NCBI GenBank assembly: GCA_945885645.1
Contig: CAMCYV010000028.1
Span: 1 to 12,904, forward strand
Origin: Bifidobacterium breve
GTDB lineage: Bacteria > Actinomycetota > Actinomycetes > S36-B12
Direction: 5' to 3'
DNA: 12,904 bases
How positions within the stretch are numbered: the first letter of the stretch is position 1; each line of letters begins with the position of its first letter. Shown here piece after piece: positions 5,828 to 12,904 of this stretch. The notes below the pieces were generated by a model. It made no database searches. It had not been told where the DNA came from and was given only the letters and a program-made list of their open reading frames with translations. Made by a program: the position numbers and the translations under genes.

Positions 5828-7344
5828 CACCGATCGTGATTTTAGGAATCAACCCGCCAAGCATGGATGAAGTAATTGCCGTGGCTCGTGGAAATGCTCA
5901 GGTCCAGATCAGCCCGCAAGCTCTTGAGGCCATGGCGGTCAGTCGCGCATATGTGGACAAACTTGCCAACCAAGCGACTCCCGTTTACGGAATCTCTACC
6001 GGTTTCGGCGCACTGGCCAACCGACACATTCCCCAAGAAAGTCGCGTTCAGTTACAAAAATCGCTCATTCGCAGTCACGCCGCCGGCTCAGGTAATGAAG
6101 TTGAACGCGAAGTTGTTCGCGCGACCATGTTCCTTCGGCTCAAAACTCTTACCTCGGGGCGCACCGGTGTTCGCCCAGAAGTTGCACAAACCTACGCCGC
6201 GATTCTCAACGCCGGGATCACCCCGATCGTCTACGAGTTCGGCTCCTTGGGCTGCAGCGGTGATCTAGCGCCTCTCGCTCACTGTGCTTTGGTCGCAATG
6301 GGTGAAGGGGAAGCGCGAAATGCCAATGGTGATATCGCAGATGTTGGGCAACTTCTGAGTTCAGCGGGGATTTCACCCGTAGAACTCAAAGAAAAAGAAG
6401 GTCTCGCCCTCATCAATGGCACCGACGGGATGCTCGGCATGTTGATTATGGCAATTGCTGACCTTGAAGGACTATGTGATGCAGCCGACCTTGGTGCGGC
6501 CATGAGCGTTGAAGCACTCATGGGAACAGATCAAGTGTTTCGGCCTGAACTGCATCAACCACTGCGACCACATGCCGGCCAGGCCATCAGTGCAGCGAAT
6601 ATGTTTGCCGCCCTTGCCGGGTCGCCCATAGTTGAAAGCCACAAATTAAACGATGACAATGTTCAAGATGCCTACAGTCTGCGGTGCGCACCCCAGGTCA
6701 CCGGCGCGGTTCGTGACACCATCACGCATGCAAAAAATGTTGCTCACAACGAATTAGCAGCGAGTATCGATAACCCGGTGATTCTCCCCTCGGGTGAAGT
6801 GACGAGTAACGGCAACTTCCACGGAGCTCCGATCGCTTATGTCCTCGATTTCCTGGCGATTGCTGCCGCCGATCTTGGTTCAATCTGTGAGCGTCGCACC
6901 GATCGAATTCTCGACAAGAATCGGAACCACCACCTGCCACCATTTTTGGCACATGACCCAGGGGTTGATTCAGGACTCATGATCGCTCAGTACACGCAGG
7001 CTGGCTTGGTTAGTGACTGCAAGCGCCTTGCCGTACCGGCAAGTGTCGACTCGATTCCCAGCTCGGCAATGCAAGAAGATCATGTTTCCATGGGTTGGCA
7101 TGCTGGGCGTAAATTGCGCAGCGCTGTTTCTAATCTCACTACGATCATTGCGATCGAGTTCATGGCTGCCAGCCGTGGCCTTGAACTGCGTGCGCCACTA
7201 ATGCCTGCACCGGTGACCCAAGAACTACTCCACGAATTGCGAAAGACCACAGAGGGTGCGGGCCCTGATCAGTTCCTGGCGCCTGAGATTCAAGCAACCC
7301 GAGAATTTATCGTGTCACGGTTTTTATCATCTGCTTTAAGGTAA
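5824..7344 (+). CDS. hutH: Histidine ammonia-lyase
   Basis: This 506-residue cytoplasmic enzyme removes ammonia from L-histidine to give trans-urocanate, the first step of histidine degradation. The length is typical. Visible landmarks are the catalytic tyrosine loop VYGISTGFG (54-62, Tyr55), SHAAGSG (84-90), the triad that cyclises into the MIO cofactor in GSLGCSGDLAPLAH (Cys144-Ser145-Gly146), ALINGT (195-200), QDAYSLRCAPQV (281-292), NGNFHGAP (329-336) and the catalytic glutamate in MQEDHVSMG (Glu418). Many bacteria have Ala-Ser-Gly at the triad; Cys-Ser-Gly is, from memory, common in actinobacterial HutH, so I expect activity. The ATG overlaps the stop of the hutI remnant by four bases (ATGA), with GGAAAGG upstream. 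No hutU, hutF/hutG or Hut regulator is in the window, so the pathway must be completed elsewhere, or urocanate is the end product here. Confidence 0.97.
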   Translation: MTPIVILGINPPSMDEVIAVARGNAQVQISPQALEAMAVSRAYVDKLANQATPVYGISTGFGALANRHIPQESRVQLQKSLIRSHAAGSGNEVEREVVRATMFLRLKTLTSGRTGVRPEVAQTYAAILNAGITPIVYEFGSLGCSGDLAPLAHCALVAMGEGEARNANGDIADVGQLLSSAGISPVELKEKEGLALINGTDGMLGMLIMAIADLEGLCDAADLGAAMSVEALMGTDQVFRPELHQPLRPHAGQAISAANMFAALAGSPIVESHKLNDDNVQDAYSLRCAPQVTGAVRDTITHAKNVAHNELAASIDNPVILPSGEVTSNGNFHGAPIAYVLDFLAIAAADLGSICERRTDRILDKNRNHHLPPFLAHDPGVDSGLMIAQYTQAGLVSDCKRLAVPASVDSIPSSAMQEDHVSMGWHAGRKLRSAVSNLTTIIAIEFMAASRGLELRAPLMPAPVTQELLHELRKTTEGAGPDQFLAPEIQATREFIVSRFLSSALR

Positions 7345-7359
7345 ACCCTTAATTCAACA

Positions 7360-7848
7360 TCAACTTACACGGGCAGCGTGAATCTCTGCTTCGGCAACAG
7401 CTTTCTGCAATTGCATACCTGCGGCGGTAAGTTTTCCATTCCATTCGTTAGCCCTGACGCACCACATCACGGCATCTTGCGCTGCTTCCAATCCACTGCG
7501 CGATTGCGCTGGGCCACTTGCCCCCAATCGATTGAGTACTCGATCGGCTGCGGCAACCCATTGCTCGGCAAGCTGCAAGTGCCCAATTTCCCTCGCCAGT
7601 TGTCGGATTTCAGCTCCCGGATGTATCTGCGTGGGTTCAACACTTTTGACCGCTGATTCCGCGCGATCGACAGCCTGCAGAAGTTCGTCTCTCATCACGG
7701 CATGAATCTGGGATTTTCGAATTGCCGTTCGTAAGTTCTCACACGCCGCTTTGGCATTGTTTCGCGCGGCGAAGAAGCGATCCTCGCTCCGATGACCCTT
7801 GTACTTTGCCTCGTTCCGGCTGGTACGACTGGTTATTGTATTGCTCAT
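7360..7848 (-). CDS. Hypothetical helical protein
   Basis: I do not recognise this 162-residue protein. It starts with a polar, basic tail (MSNTITSRTSRNEAKYKGHR) and continues as mostly alpha-helical sequence rich in Ala, Glu, Arg and Gln. The helices are broken near VEPTQIHPG (about residues 70-78) and LGASGPAQSRSG (about 107-118), which suggests a small helical bundle. There is no signal peptide, membrane segment, cysteine cluster or known enzyme motif. A GTG at 7875 would give a longer form, but the ATG at 7848 has a strong ribosome site (GAAGGAA at 7854-7860, five bases upstream), so I chose it. It converges on hutH with a 15-base gap and lies about 95 bases downstream of the SDR gene on the same strand. 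The good ribosome site and the long uninterrupted frame argue that it is real. Confidence 0.7.
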   Translation of the reverse strand: MSNTITSRTSRNEAKYKGHRSEDRFFAARNNAKAACENLRTAIRKSQIHAVMRDELLQAVDRAESAVKSVEPTQIHPGAEIRQLAREIGHLQLAEQWVAAADRVLNRLGASGPAQSRSGLEAAQDAVMWCVRANEWNGKLTAAGMQLQKAVAEAEIHAARVS

Positions 7849-7926
7849 GGCAGTTCCTTCCCAGTAGGTGCTCACGCAGGTGAATTACATATCCCCATTG
7901 TGCACCCGAAGGCCGTTTTATTCAGT

Positions 7927-7955
7927 TTTATGGCATTGCGGATTTATGGCATTGC
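7927..7955. repeat. Short tandem duplication at the 3' end of the SDR gene
   Basis: TTTATGGCATTGC occurs at 7927-7939 and again at 7943-7955, a period of 16 bases with nearly identical flanks. The second copy contains the last codons and stop of the SDR gene; the first copy lies just after it. It looks like a local slippage duplication of the gene's tail and leaves the reading frame intact. Confidence 0.75.
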
Positions 7956-8702
7956 AGAAAGGCCACCGTCAACTATCAACTCTTGACCGGTCATGAAACT
8001 TGAGGCGTCGCTCGCGAGGAATAGTGCGGCAGCCGAGATTTCTTCGGCGCGACCCCAGCGGCCCATGGGAACACGGGAAAGGGTCCCTGTCTCGGCTTCC
8101 TTGGTTTCACGAAGGAAACCAGTTAGATCTGTCTCAATCCACCCTGGAACCAATGAATTAACCCGAACACCCTGGCTGGCAAGCTCGAGCGCCAGGCTGC
8201 GGCTAAAACTAATGACTGCGGCCTTGGCTGCGCCGTAGTGGGACATGAATGGGGATCCGCGGAGCCCCGCGACCGAGGACACATTTATGACTGACCCGTT
8301 GCCCGAATTAACCAAACGGGGAATCACCCCCTGGGTCAGGGCTACGAGTGAATCGAGATTCAGGTTCATGGTCTTGCGCCAGCCCGAAAGGCGCATTTTC
8401 TCTGTGGTTGACATAAACGAGTTACCGCCGGCGTTATTGACCAATATATTGAGTTCGTCGAAATCCAATGCGGTACAAATCGACTCAGTTGCGTCCTCAG
8501 AGGTGAGGTCCGCAGATATCACCTGAGCGGTACGACCCAAATCTCGAATTTCCTTGGCGAGGTCCTCGAGTTTCTGAGCATCTCGGGCTACCAGGGCCAC
8601 GTCAGCGCCCGCTTGGGCAAAACTCACGGCAATGGCCCGACCAATTCCGCGCGATGCACCCGTAATGAGTGCCGTTTTCCCGGCCAGAACCTGTTCGGAC
8701 AT
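7944..8702 (-). CDS. Short-chain dehydrogenase/reductase (SDR), FabG-like
   Basis: This 252-residue cytoplasmic oxidoreductase is a classical SDR that interconverts an alcohol and a ketone with NAD(P)(H). Visible motifs are the nucleotide loop TGASRGIG (14-21), NNAGG (89-93), the active-site serine region VSSVAG (141-146), the catalytic YGAAK (Tyr156, Lys160), VPGWIETDL (185-193) and the C-terminal VDGGLSAMP. Arg40 in LVARDAQKL, just after the second beta strand, points to NADP(H) rather than NAD(H). The substrate is not determined; the sequence is close to 3-oxoacyl-ACP reductase/gluconate-5-dehydrogenase-like enzymes. An ATG at 8714 is in frame, but the ATG at 8702 has GGGAG five bases upstream and matches the usual family start. 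The 133-base gap behind the upstream dehydrogenase gene holds a probable promoter and an inverted repeat, so it may be separately controlled. Confidence 0.93.
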   Translation of the reverse strand: MSEQVLAGKTALITGASRGIGRAIAVSFAQAGADVALVARDAQKLEDLAKEIRDLGRTAQVISADLTSEDATESICTALDFDELNILVNNAGGNSFMSTTEKMRLSGWRKTMNLNLDSLVALTQGVIPRLVNSGNGSVINVSSVAGLRGSPFMSHYGAAKAAVISFSRSLALELASQGVRVNSLVPGWIETDLTGFLRETKEAETGTLSRVPMGRWGRAEEISAAALFLASDASSFMTGQELIVDGGLSAMP

Positions 8703-8729
8703 GAGCGCTCCCATTCAATTGGCTGGTGG

Positions 8730-8752
8730 CTAGATCGTGTAGACCTAGTTTA
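8730..8752 (-). promoter_or_regulatory. Candidate -10 element and operator of the SDR gene
   Basis: On the minus strand TAAACT (8747-8752) fits a -10 element. Overlapping and just downstream is an imperfect inverted repeat CTAGATC-GTGTA-GACCTAG (8730-8748), with 7-bp arms that differ at one pair. Its place over the expected transcription start suits a repressor of the TetR or GntR kind. No -35 element is clear and no regulator gene is nearby. Confidence 0.35.
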
Positions 8753-8835
8753 GCGGCATATTAGCCCGGCTCATCGACGCTGAATAAAAACTGGCCCTGC
8801 GAGAAATACGACTGGTTGAGTTATTTGGCAAAGGT

Positions 8836-9885
8836 TCAGGGAGTGACGAGCACCTTCACATGTGCGCTGCGATTCTCGGCCAGCACCTTGAAGCCCCCTG
8901 AGATCACATCGTCCAACCCAATGCGAGTCGAGATGATCTCCTCGGCTCCGATGATCCGCCCATCGCCCATCGCGGCAATGGCCTCGGGGAAGTCGGGCTT
9001 GTTGTATCCCTTGCTTCCAACAATCGTGAGCTCCTTGAGCAGCACCTGCATGTAGTCACAAGGCGCCGGGGCAAGCCAAACGGCCAGGCTGACAATCGTG
9101 CCGCCCATGCGGACCGCACCGATGGCTGTGGCTATGGACTCTGGGGCACCGGAGGTCTCGAAGACAACGTCCACTCCCCGACCTTTGGTCATTTCCATAA
9201 TTGCGGCCACGACATCGGTTGAGCTGGAGTCAATAACGGTCTGAGCACCGAGTCGGGCGGCGGTATCGGCGCGAGCACCGGGGCGCCTGACGCTCACCGC
9301 GGTGAATGCTGACCCGAAAGCCTGCGCACAGATCAACGTCGTGAGGCCAATCGGCCCTGCACCAATGACGAGCGCGGTTTGACCCGGTCCGAAGTTGCCT
9401 TTGCGCATGCCATGCCAAGCGACCGTGATTGGCTCAATCAGTGCGCCCACTTCGGACGGCACGGAGTCGGGCATTTTATGAACGGTGTAGGCCGGAACGA
9501 GCGCTTGCTCGGCAAACCCGCCCCCAACATTGTGGACGCCGACAACCGTGAGGTCCGGGCACACGTGGTAATCGCCTGTGAGGCAGAACTCGCATGTCTG
9601 GCAGTACATGAATGGCTCAATGGCAACTCGTTCGCCGACCTTCACGTGATCGACACCTTCCCCCACCGCGGAGACCGTCCCGGCGAATTCGTGTCCGAGA
9701 ATGACGGGTGGCGAATATCCCGACACGGTATCCGCCTCGAACTCGTGGAGATCCGAACCGCAGATCCCGCACCACTCCACGTCGATCTTCACGGTGCCGG
9801 GTACGACCGTGGGCTCGGCCACGTCCTCTAAACGAAAGTCTCCACGGCCGTTGTTGCCACGGCCGTAGTACATGAGTGCCTTCAT
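8836..9885 (-). CDS. Zinc-dependent medium-chain dehydrogenase, (R,R)-butanediol/sorbitol dehydrogenase-like
   Basis: This 349-residue cytoplasmic enzyme oxidises a secondary alcohol such as 2,3-butanediol or a polyol. Catalytic zinc ligands are visible as Cys42 (GICGSDLHEF), His65-Glu66 (LGHEFAG) and Glu151 (LIEP). The structural zinc site is complete as Cys95, Cys98, Cys101 and Cys109. The Rossmann loop is GAGPIG (175-180). Where NAD-dependent relatives usually have an acidic residue after the second strand (VEP), this one has Arg200-Arg201, which suggests NADP(H). The ATG at 9885 is chosen because GAGGAA (9889-9894) lies three bases upstream and the protein begins MKALMYYGRG as the family does; the longer frame to 9921 adds an unlikely N-terminus. 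Its base composition is far richer in GC than its neighbours. The exact substrate is not certain. Confidence 0.93.
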   Translation of the reverse strand: MKALMYYGRGNNGRGDFRLEDVAEPTVVPGTVKIDVEWCGICGSDLHEFEADTVSGYSPPVILGHEFAGTVSAVGEGVDHVKVGERVAIEPFMYCQTCEFCLTGDYHVCPDLTVVGVHNVGGGFAEQALVPAYTVHKMPDSVPSEVGALIEPITVAWHGMRKGNFGPGQTALVIGAGPIGLTTLICAQAFGSAFTAVSVRRPGARADTAARLGAQTVIDSSSTDVVAAIMEMTKGRGVDVVFETSGAPESIATAIGAVRMGGTIVSLAVWLAPAPCDYMQVLLKELTIVGSKGYNKPDFPEAIAAMGDGRIIGAEEIISTRIGLDDVISGGFKVLAENRSAHVKVLVTP

Positions 9886-10083
9886 GGATTCCTCGTTTCG
9901 TTTAACAGAACGCAGCGTCAAACTCGCTGCCCCCCATGGTGTGGTCCCAGCAGGAACGTTAACGGAAGTTGCCGACCTCTGTCAGGCCATTCGCATCACT
10001 CGGAGTGCAGCGTTGAGGCCGTCCAAAATCACCGCTAACTAACCCTTCACAATCATGGTTCTGCACATTCCTTGCCCCTCCGT

Positions 10084-10089
10084 TAAGTT
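10084..10089 (+). promoter_or_regulatory. Candidate -10 element for a leaderless transcript
   Basis: TAAGTT fits the TAnnnT pattern of actinobacterial -10 elements and ends seven bases before the ATG at 10097, so transcription would begin at or next to that A. There is no Shine-Dalgarno site before this ATG, which agrees with a leaderless mRNA. The -35 region is unclear. Confidence 0.4.
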
Positions 10090-10096
10090 GGTCTCC

Positions 10097-11134
10097 ATGC
10101 CTTCTTTCGAATCTGTCCCTTTCCGCATTGGTCTACTCGCCTACGGCGCAATCGGACACGAGCACAACCTTGCGGTCGCCGCCACCGCTGGGCTTGAACT
10201 TCGGGCAGTAGCCGACCTCAACCCCGATCGGGTCGCCGCAGCCCTGGAACTTGCCCCCGACGCCGCCACCTTTTCGGATTCGATGGAAATGCTGGACAGT
10301 GGGCTCATTGACATTGTCGTCATCTCAACCCCACCCAATAGCCACTATTCATGGGCCAAGGAATCCCTCAATCGCGGATTGCACGTGATCCTGGAAAAGC
10401 CAATGGCCTTGACTGCCGAACAGTGTGATGAACTTATTGCGTTAGCCAACGAGAAAGAACTCGTTTTGGTTGTGTATCAAAACCGTCGATTTGACCCAGA
10501 CTTTGTCACCATGCGTCGACTCATTCAAGAAGGCGCGATCGGTGAAGTATTTTCCTATGAATCCTTTGTCGGCGGATATTCGCGGCCATGTGATTACTGG
10601 CATTCAATGTCAGATGTTTCCGGCGGAGCAATCTTTGACTGGGGCTCGCACTATCTTGACCAAATTTTGAATCTCTTCCCCGAGAAGGTCGCCCATGTAA
10701 GCGGTCACAACCACAAGCGTCACTGGGACCACGTAACCAATGCTGATCACGCTGAAGTCGCCATCACCTTCACTGACGGTCGCACAGCAAGTTTCGTCAA
10801 CTCAGATTTGGCAGCGGAACGCAAGCCAAAGTTCTACGCTCTCGGAACCACGGGAGCAATCATTGGCGAGTGGGATCCAAGCGCTGAACCGGCCGTTGCA
10901 GATCTGCCCGCCAAATTATTCATGGTTGATTCAACAGGTACACGAACAAGTGTGGACCTTGATGTTGTGCAACCATTCGAATTCCATCGAGAACTTTCTG
11001 CCTTATTGCATGACGGATCGATCATGCAAGTGCAAGCGATTGATTCACGTGATGTCGTAGCCTTGATGGAAGCCGCAGAGACTTCTGCTGCAAATAACGG
11101 AATGCCAGAATCCCCAAATCTGCTCAATAATTGA
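10097..11134 (+). CDS. Gfo/Idh/MocA family oxidoreductase
   Basis: This 345-residue cytoplasmic enzyme is an NAD(P)-dependent dehydrogenase of the glucose-fructose oxidoreductase/inositol dehydrogenase family. The N-terminal Rossmann domain starts at IGLLAYGAIGHEH (11-23) and reaches the diagnostic EKP at 100-102. The C-terminal domain contains YQNRRFDPDF (127-136) and GGAIFDWGSHYLDQIL (177-192), with the likely catalytic His185. The QNRRFDPDF stretch resembles scyllo-inositol dehydrogenases of the IolW/YvaA kind, so a cyclic polyol or sugar substrate is plausible but not shown. An upstream in-frame ATG at 10055 exists, but the ATG at 10097 gives the normal family N-terminus and fits a leaderless start. 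It forms a two-gene operon with the next gene (TGATG overlap). The roughly 210 bases before it hold only promoter-like sequence and a weak short frame. Confidence 0.92.
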   Translation: MPSFESVPFRIGLLAYGAIGHEHNLAVAATAGLELRAVADLNPDRVAAALELAPDAATFSDSMEMLDSGLIDIVVISTPPNSHYSWAKESLNRGLHVILEKPMALTAEQCDELIALANEKELVLVVYQNRRFDPDFVTMRRLIQEGAIGEVFSYESFVGGYSRPCDYWHSMSDVSGGAIFDWGSHYLDQILNLFPEKVAHVSGHNHKRHWDHVTNADHAEVAITFTDGRTASFVNSDLAAERKPKFYALGTTGAIIGEWDPSAEPAVADLPAKLFMVDSTGTRTSVDLDVVQPFEFHRELSALLHDGSIMQVQAIDSRDVVALMEAAETSAANNGMPESPNLLNN

Positions 11135-12150
11135 TGCGAGAGACTGGTTACATGGCTACTCAAGGAAATGTTAACTGGGGATTTATAGGCGCCGGGGGTC
11201 TTGCAACCACTGCTACGGCACAATCAATGCACAACGCCAAGAACGCGACCCTGTACGCCGCAGCCGCACGTGATAAAAACCGGGCCGAAAGTCTCTCACC
11301 CAAGATCGCCTATGACTCCTATGAAAAGCTCATTCAAGATCCGCAGGTTGACGCGGTATACATTTCCCTCAACAACGACGCCCACCTACCCTGGATCATC
11401 AAATCGCTCGACGCCGGCAAACATGTTCTCTGCGAAAAGCCGATGGTCATGAATGCCGGTGACACAATCACCGCATACGAACATGCACAGAACAAAGGTT
11501 TGTTACTCGTCGAAGCTGTTTGGATGCTCTGGCACCCTCGAACCCAACGACTGCAGGAGCTCGTCTCCAGCAATGCAATTGGCTCGCCCACAAATTACTT
11601 GGGCACTTTCACATTCGACAGTGTCACACCTGGCAACTACCGCCTAGATCCAACCAAGGGTGGTGGTGCGCTCTATGACGTCGGGATTTACCCACTACAT
11701 GCGCTCGTCGCACTACTTACCGAAGACACAAATTACACGGTCACCACGGCGCATAGTGAAAAACTCGATAAGCAGGTCGACATGACGATGAAAGCACAAT
11801 TCAATTTTGATAATCCCCAATGCAAAGGCTCTGGTGCATTCGTTGCCTCATTTGCAATGCATCCCTCCCAGCGTTTCGTCCTGAAGGGAACCGAAGGTGA
11901 AATCACGCTTCCCGGTGACCAAGCTTTCACCAGCTACAACGAGGAAAGCAAATTGACCATCACCACAAAGGGGAAGACAAGCACCGAAAAATTTTCAGCT
12001 GTTGACCCATATCAATCAATGTTTGAAAACATGAGTGATCGGATTAGCGGAAACGGCGGTTGGCTTCCCAATCCCTGGCAATCGGTGCAGGTTGCAAAGA
12101 TTGTTGATCAGGCATTCAAATCGGCAGAGGCTTCCGGCGAACTACCCTGA
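11134..12150 (+). CDS. Gfo/Idh/MocA family oxidoreductase, dihydrodiol dehydrogenase-like
   Basis: This second member of the Gfo/Idh/MocA family is about 338 residues long. It shows the nucleotide loop GFIGAGGLA (16-24), CEKPMVMNA (100-108), VEAVWMLWHPR (126-136) and GGGALYDVGIYPLHAL (176-191). The VEA-W-HPR and DVGIYPL pattern is that of trans-1,2-dihydrobenzene-1,2-diol dehydrogenase-type and glucose-fructose-oxidoreductase-like proteins, so it differs in subgroup from the gene before it. Its ATG at 11134 shares a base with the upstream stop (TGATG), which implies translational coupling; an ATG at 11152 with a weak GAGAG upstream is the main alternative and removes only six residues. The 3' end overlaps the convergent transporter gene by 35 bases. 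Paired Gfo/Idh/MocA genes commonly act in one sugar or polyol pathway, which is inferred here. Confidence 0.92.
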   Translation: MRETGYMATQGNVNWGFIGAGGLATTATAQSMHNAKNATLYAAAARDKNRAESLSPKIAYDSYEKLIQDPQVDAVYISLNNDAHLPWIIKSLDAGKHVLCEKPMVMNAGDTITAYEHAQNKGLLLVEAVWMLWHPRTQRLQELVSSNAIGSPTNYLGTFTFDSVTPGNYRLDPTKGGGALYDVGIYPLHALVALLTEDTNYTVTTAHSEKLDKQVDMTMKAQFNFDNPQCKGSGAFVASFAMHPSQRFVLKGTEGEITLPGDQAFTSYNEESKLTITTKGKTSTEKFSAVDPYQSMFENMSDRISGNGGWLPNPWQSVQVAKIVDQAFKSAEASGELP

Positions 12151-12904
12151 TCACAATTGCAGTTGTAATCAGTATTTCCACAACCGCAAGTGAAGCCCCT
12201 ACCAAACCGGGAAGATCCAGCACAGCAGCCATCACCGCTGTATTAGCAACGAGCACCATTCCGCCAACTGCAACACCCAGTGGAGCCGTAGGTGCCCTTT
12301 TTGCAAAGCGCGCCGCAAATGGGGCGACGATTACCCCACCAATGATTAATCCCAGAACAGCCAGCCAAGGCACACCCGATTCACCCGCACCAACTAGGAA
12401 CCCCATTGAGGCTGCAACAGCCACAAGAAACTCTGCGGCACTTACAGTGCCAACAATGCGGTGTGGTGCGTGACGTGTCACGGTCATCAAGGATGGTGTT
12501 GCAACCGGTCCCCAACCTCCACCACCTGTTGCATCGACAAATCCGCCAAAAAGACCAATGGGCCATAAATTGCGTGTTCGCAGGCGCATCGCCGGTATGA
12601 GTGATTTACCGAATCCGAATCGAGCGATAATGCTGATTCCTAGCAAGAAAAGAATTACAGCCATCCAGAGTCGAGCGCTACCCATAGCAATATTGGTCAG
12701 AACAACCGCCCCAATAAATGCGCCAATGGCTCCCGGAACACCAACGGCGACCAGTACCCGCCAATCAACATTTCCTTCTCGCCAGTGACTTACTCCCGAA
12801 GCGAAACAGGTTCCCACCTTTGCGGCGTGAGTTCCCGCCGAGGCAGCGACCGCGCCATAGCCCAAAACAGTGAGCAATGTTGCTGAAGTGACACCAAAGC
12901 CCAT
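12116..12904 (-). CDS. Sulfite exporter TauE/SafE family membrane protein, N-terminus cut by window edge
   Basis: This is an integral membrane protein of the TauE/SafE (DUF81) family, whose members are thought to export sulfite, sulfoacetate or other organosulfur anions. At least 262 residues are present with about seven hydrophobic segments. The family repeats are visible: GMGFG-type start and THAAKVGTCFASGVSHWREGN-like segment after the first helix (residues 25-45), and GGFVDATGGGGWGPVATPSL in the second half (119-138). Relatives carry a short helix before the MGFGVTSATLL motif, so the ATG at the window edge is probably an internal methionine and the true start lies beyond 12904. Its last 35 bases overlap the 3' end of the convergent oxidoreductase gene. 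The substrate cannot be named from sequence. Confidence 0.9.
   Translation of the reverse strand: MGFGVTSATLLTVLGYGAVAASAGTHAAKVGTCFASGVSHWREGNVDWRVLVAVGVPGAIGAFIGAVVLTNIAMGSARLWMAVILFLLGISIIARFGFGKSLIPAMRLRTRNLWPIGLFGGFVDATGGGGWGPVATPSLMTVTRHAPHRIVGTVSAAEFLVAVAASMGFLVGAGESGVPWLAVLGLIIGGVIVAPFAARFAKRAPTAPLGVAVGGMVLVANTAVMAAVLDLPGLVGASLAVVEILITTAIVIRVVRRKPLPI

Noticed and set aside
9884..10042. A 52-codon plus-strand frame upstream of the first Gfo/Idh/MocA gene
   Set aside because: It starts inside the front of the zinc dehydrogenase gene, has no ribosome binding site and resembles nothing I know. Its GC-rich composition is explained by the adjoining gene.
10105..10120. TTCGAATC, resembling a tRNA T-loop
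   Set aside because: There is no acceptor or anticodon stem around it, and it lies inside a clear coding sequence.

Overview
The window looks like a stretch of chromosome from an uncultured actinomycetote with mid-range GC, possibly a freshwater or marine planktonic lineage; the habitat is a guess. The taxonomic signals are a DUF3145 protein beside an acyl-CoA carboxylase beta subunit, a histidine ammonia-lyase with the Cys-Ser-Gly cofactor triad, and a solitary BioY. I see no rRNA, tRNA, CRISPR array, insertion sequence or phage gene. Most of the window is ordinary metabolic chromosome, and I did not find a clearly new multi-gene system.

Left part (1-1967): the 3' end of an acyl-CoA carboxylase carboxyltransferase gene converges on a DUF3145 gene. 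A 309-base gap then leads to bioY, the biotin-binding subunit of a biotin importer. Carboxylases of this type depend on biotin, so this part fits lipid precursor supply plus cofactor uptake.

Left-middle (1979-4550, minus strand): a PLP-dependent group II amino acid decarboxylase lies downstream of a TDT/SLAC1-family membrane transporter. Just upstream of the transporter is the inverted repeat ATACCC-CCAA-GGGTAT, which resembles operators of CsoR/CstR-type (DUF156) repressors.

Centre (4744-7344, plus strand): a peptidase E-like serine peptidase, then a small C-terminal remnant of hutI (imidazolonepropionase), then an intact hutH whose ATG overlaps the remnant's stop codon. The remnant abuts a minus-strand reading frame that also looks cut off, which suggests a rearrangement or deletion breakpoint near 5610-5630.

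Right-middle (7360-9885, minus strand): a small helical protein of unknown function, an SDR oxidoreductase with its own probable promoter and operator, and a zinc-dependent butanediol/sorbitol-dehydrogenase-like enzyme. In sampled segments the last gene is much richer in GC than its neighbours, which suggests acquisition by transfer.

Right end (10097-12904): two Gfo/Idh/MocA oxidoreductases in tandem with a TGATG stop-start overlap, probably for sugar or polyol oxidation. The second overlaps by 35 bases the 3' end of a convergent TauE/SafE-family exporter gene that runs off the right edge.
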